Positions 62,332 to 64,000 of a DNA stretch of 64,000 nucleotides are shown piece after piece. Under the pieces are notes generated by a model. It saw only the letters and a list, made by a program, of their open reading frames with translations. It searched no databases and was not told the origin of the DNA. The stretch comes from Streptomyces sp. R28 (GTDB lineage: Bacteria > Actinomycetota > Actinomycetes > Streptomycetales > Streptomycetaceae): positions 9,785,001-9,849,000 of the forward strand of contig NZ_CP163439.1 of the NCBI RefSeq assembly GCF_041052385.1. Direction: 5' to 3'. Position 1 is the stretch's first letter, and each line of letters opens with the position of its first letter. The translations under genes were made by a program, and so were the position numbers.

Positions 62332-63063
62332 GTGATCGAGTCCTCCTCGATGCCCGGCGATCCCACCGAGCTCCACCTACGGATCTCCTTCGATGACGAA
62401 CTGTGGGATACCCCGCAGGCCGACACGCTGGAGCGGTGGAACGTCGCCATCTTGCACCGCCGACGTACACATGACGGACCTCAAGGCCCGGCGGCGGGCA
62501 GCGCCTGCTACACCGCGGACTGCCCGTCGTGCACGACGGAGGATGTCGCCGTCGGAGAGATGACCTTCTACCGGGTGCATCTCGACCGCGGCCGGAATGC
62601 CTACTTCGCCATGGCAGAGGAAACCGAGGAGCTGTACGAGACCGCCCAGGTCCTCCTCGATGCCGAGACGGGCTTGTTCACGAGCGAGGTCAGCGAACGG
62701 CTGGCATACGTCGGGTCCGCCCTGCTCGTCATGGACCGGGTGACCCTAGAGCCACAGTGGCGCGGCCATGGGCTGGCTCCCGTACTCGCTGCTGAGGCGA
62801 TCCACCGGCTCATGGCCGGCTGCAGGGCCATTGCCTGCTCGCCCGGCGTCACCGACCTCAGCAGCAAACCTCTAACGGACAGATCGGAGTGGGACCGCGT
62901 CAACGCCAAGATCACTCAAGGGTGGGAGCGCATCGGGTTCCGCCTGTACCGCGACAACGTCTATCTCCTGTCGCCGGCCTCGCAGGACCTGGAGGAGCAG
63001 CGCGGCGTACTTCGTGGGCAGCTCGCGGAACTCGGCGCGTCCTGGCGGACCACGATCTCCTGA
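62332..63063 (+). CDS. GNAT-like hypothetical protein
   Basis: The protein has 243 residues from GTG 62332 (ATG 62350 is internal). There is no ribosome site, but TACGCT sits 6 bases upstream, so the gene is probably transcribed leaderless from that -10 box. The middle of the protein has the acetyl-CoA-binding stretch QWRGHGLAPVLAAEAIHRLM, after ALLVMDRVTLEP, and then WERIGFRLYRDNVYLL near the end, all GNAT-like. The first 100 residues contain SACYTADCPSCTTEDVAVG and are not assigned. Substrate unknown. It is divergent from the SOS operon. Confidence 0.6.
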   Translation: MIESSSMPGDPTELHLRISFDDELWDTPQADTLERWNVAILHRRRTHDGPQGPAAGSACYTADCPSCTTEDVAVGEMTFYRVHLDRGRNAYFAMAEETEELYETAQVLLDAETGLFTSEVSERLAYVGSALLVMDRVTLEPQWRGHGLAPVLAAEAIHRLMAGCRAIACSPGVTDLSSKPLTDRSEWDRVNAKITQGWERIGFRLYRDNVYLLSPASQDLEEQRGVLRGQLAELGASWRTTIS

Positions 63064-63299
63064 TGAACTCCGCTGCCGACGTACAGCCCGCGCACCCGGA
63101 CAAGGCCCTGCCGCCAATCCGCTGACCGGGCGACACCGCCCCGGTCGCCAGCTCACGGTGGAACACCTTCGACCATGTCCTCGACCTGGTCCCTGCCGGA
63201 GCCGATGCTCGCCACCCCCACATCCGACCCCGTGCTCCACCCGGAACACGCGGCCGAACCGAAATTATGGACAGGGTTTGATTCTGTCCGTTGTCCGCG

Positions 63300-63349
63300 A
63301 CGGCACAAGCTCGGGGCCCTCCAGATGGAGGGCCCCGAGCTTGTGCCGT
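63300..63349. terminator. Perfect 23-bp hairpin between convergent genes
   Basis: The left arm 63300-63322 (ACGGCACAAGCTCGGGGC and five further bases) is fully complementary to 63327-63349 around the loop AGAT, followed by TCTCTTTG. It lies between the rightward GNAT-like gene and the leftward SDR, so it can end transcription from both sides. The remaining bases 63064-63299 show no gene. Confidence 0.85.
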
Positions 63350-63391
63350 TCTCTTTGCTGCGTTGAGGACTTCCGTTCCCCGGGTCGGGGC

Positions 63392-64000
63392 TCATGCTCC
63401 AGTCGTGGGCGGGACGGCCATGGCAGCGGGGCGTGGTGTGGGGAATGCCTGTCGCATCAGCGCGTCGAACGCGGCGTCCGGCAGCAGCCTGCGCGCGGTC
63501 ATGACGGTCCGGGAGAGTCCGCCGATGGCGTACCGGGCGCGGGGCCGCGGGGTCGTGGCCGCGCGGACGATGGTCCGCGTAGCTGTTTGGGCCGGTGTGG
63601 CGCCGCCGCGGCGGGTGAAGGACTTGGTGGCGTACATGTGTGCCAGTTCGGCGCGGAAGCTCTCGTACGGGTCGTCGGCGGTGGCTTCGGCGCGCATGGT
63701 GTCGACGGCTGTGCCGGCGAACTCGGTGATGGTCGGGCCGGGCTGGACGACAACGACCTTGATGCCGAAGGGAGCTACCTCCAACCGTAGGGAGTCGCTG
63801 ATCGCTTCGAGCGCGTGCTTGGAGGCGTGGTAGAAGCCGCCGCCGGGCGGCGAGAACCGGCCGGCCATGGAGGAGATGTTGACGATGCGTCCGTTGCGGG
63901 CGGCTCGCATGGCGGGCAGGACCAGCTGGGTCAGCCGGATGGGGCCGAACACGTTGGTGTCGAATTGTGCGCGCACGTCGTCGGGGTCGGCCAGTTCGAC
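63392..64000 (-). CDS. Short-chain dehydrogenase/reductase, C-terminal part (runs off the window)
   Basis: Only the last 203 codons are in the window; the Rossmann N-terminus with the TGxxxGxG motif lies beyond 64000. Visible are FDTNVFGPIRLTQLVLPAMR, the catalytic serine in GRIVNISSMAGRFSPPGGG, the catalytic YxxxK in FYHASKHALEAISDSLRLE, and VVVVQPGPTITEF. This is a classical SDR (oxidoreductase) of unknown substrate, about 280 residues when complete. It converges on the hairpin at 63300-63349. Confidence 0.85.
   Translation of the reverse strand, partial: VELADPDDVRAQFDTNVFGPIRLTQLVLPAMRAARNGRIVNISSMAGRFSPPGGGFYHASKHALEAISDSLRLEVAPFGIKVVVVQPGPTITEFAGTAVDTMRAEATADDPYESFRAELAHMYATKSFTRRGGATPAQTATRTIVRAATTPRPRARYAIGGLSRTVMTARRLLPDAAFDALMRQAFPTPRPAAMAVPPTTGA

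Noticed and set aside
1..64000. CRISPR arrays
   Set aside because: No regularly spaced direct repeats were seen anywhere; the repeats present are dyads or single pairs.

Overview
The window is high-GC actinobacterial DNA, almost certainly from a Streptomyces chromosome. The evidence is GTG and TTG starts, 4-base start/stop overlaps, leaderless genes, DUF317 proteins, the start of an egtA-type ergothioneine gene, an imuA-imuB-dnaE2 mutasome operon with an actinobacterial LexA box, and several specialised-metabolite and lipid loci. Much of the rest looks like accessory DNA with many gene remnants.

Layout. 0-5.7 kb: egtA (partial), a PemK/MazF toxin, a decayed nfeD/flotillin pair, an amidase and a secreted arabinan-active GH43-AbfB protein. 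5.7-9.2 kb: a graveyard of fragments (pirin, Tn3-type transposase, TetR and MmyB-like regulators). 9.2-20.1 kb: a lipid cluster whose parts match the bacterial ceramide pathway, namely a CerR-like reductase, fatty acyl-AMP ligase, ACP, two acyl-CoA dehydrogenase homologues, a serine-palmitoyltransferase-like synthase, a GNAT-fold ceramide-synthase-like protein, a fatty-acid 2-hydroxylase-like membrane enzyme and an MMPL exporter. 20.4-28.5 kb: a SUKH protein and a giant nuclease-STAND NTPase gene. That gene is broken by one frameshift and one IS5-type insertion, and when both are removed it reads as one frame of about 1,923 codons. 28.6-33.1 kb: an MFS/HAD pair, two DUF317 proteins and a truncated SpaA-like secreted protein. 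33.6-34.4 kb: a secreted glycine-rich protein.

35.4-42.8 kb: a compact terpenoid-peptide cluster of cytochrome P450, a one-module A-MT-T-C NRPS and a class I terpene synthase. 43.1-49.0 kb: three overlapping tyrosine recombinases plus a TnpC/DUF6262-like helper, the first recombinase frameshifted, followed by a regulator remnant. 49.6-55.6 kb: a second isoprenoid locus with a polytopic membrane protein, polyprenyl diphosphate synthase, squalene/phytoene-synthase-like enzyme and a second MMPL exporter. Its two outward-facing genes start behind an almost identical 62-base leader placed as an inverted repeat. 56.3-64 kb: a truncated GFA gene, dnaE2, imuB and imuA-like genes, a leaderless GNAT-like gene, a strong terminator and a partial SDR.

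How the genes fit together. The 9-20 kb genes plausibly load a fatty acid on an ACP, condense it with an amino acid, N-acylate, reduce and 2-hydroxylate the product, then export it. The 35-43 kb genes plausibly make a cyclised terpene, oxidise it and join it to an N-methylated amino acid. The 50-55 kb genes plausibly make and export a long-chain isoprenoid, and their isoprenyl diphosphate synthase might also feed the terpene synthase. Family assignments rest on motifs read by eye. Pathway products are inference. The frameshifts in nfeD, the STAND gene and the first recombinase all lie in short homopolymers, so base-calling error must be excluded.
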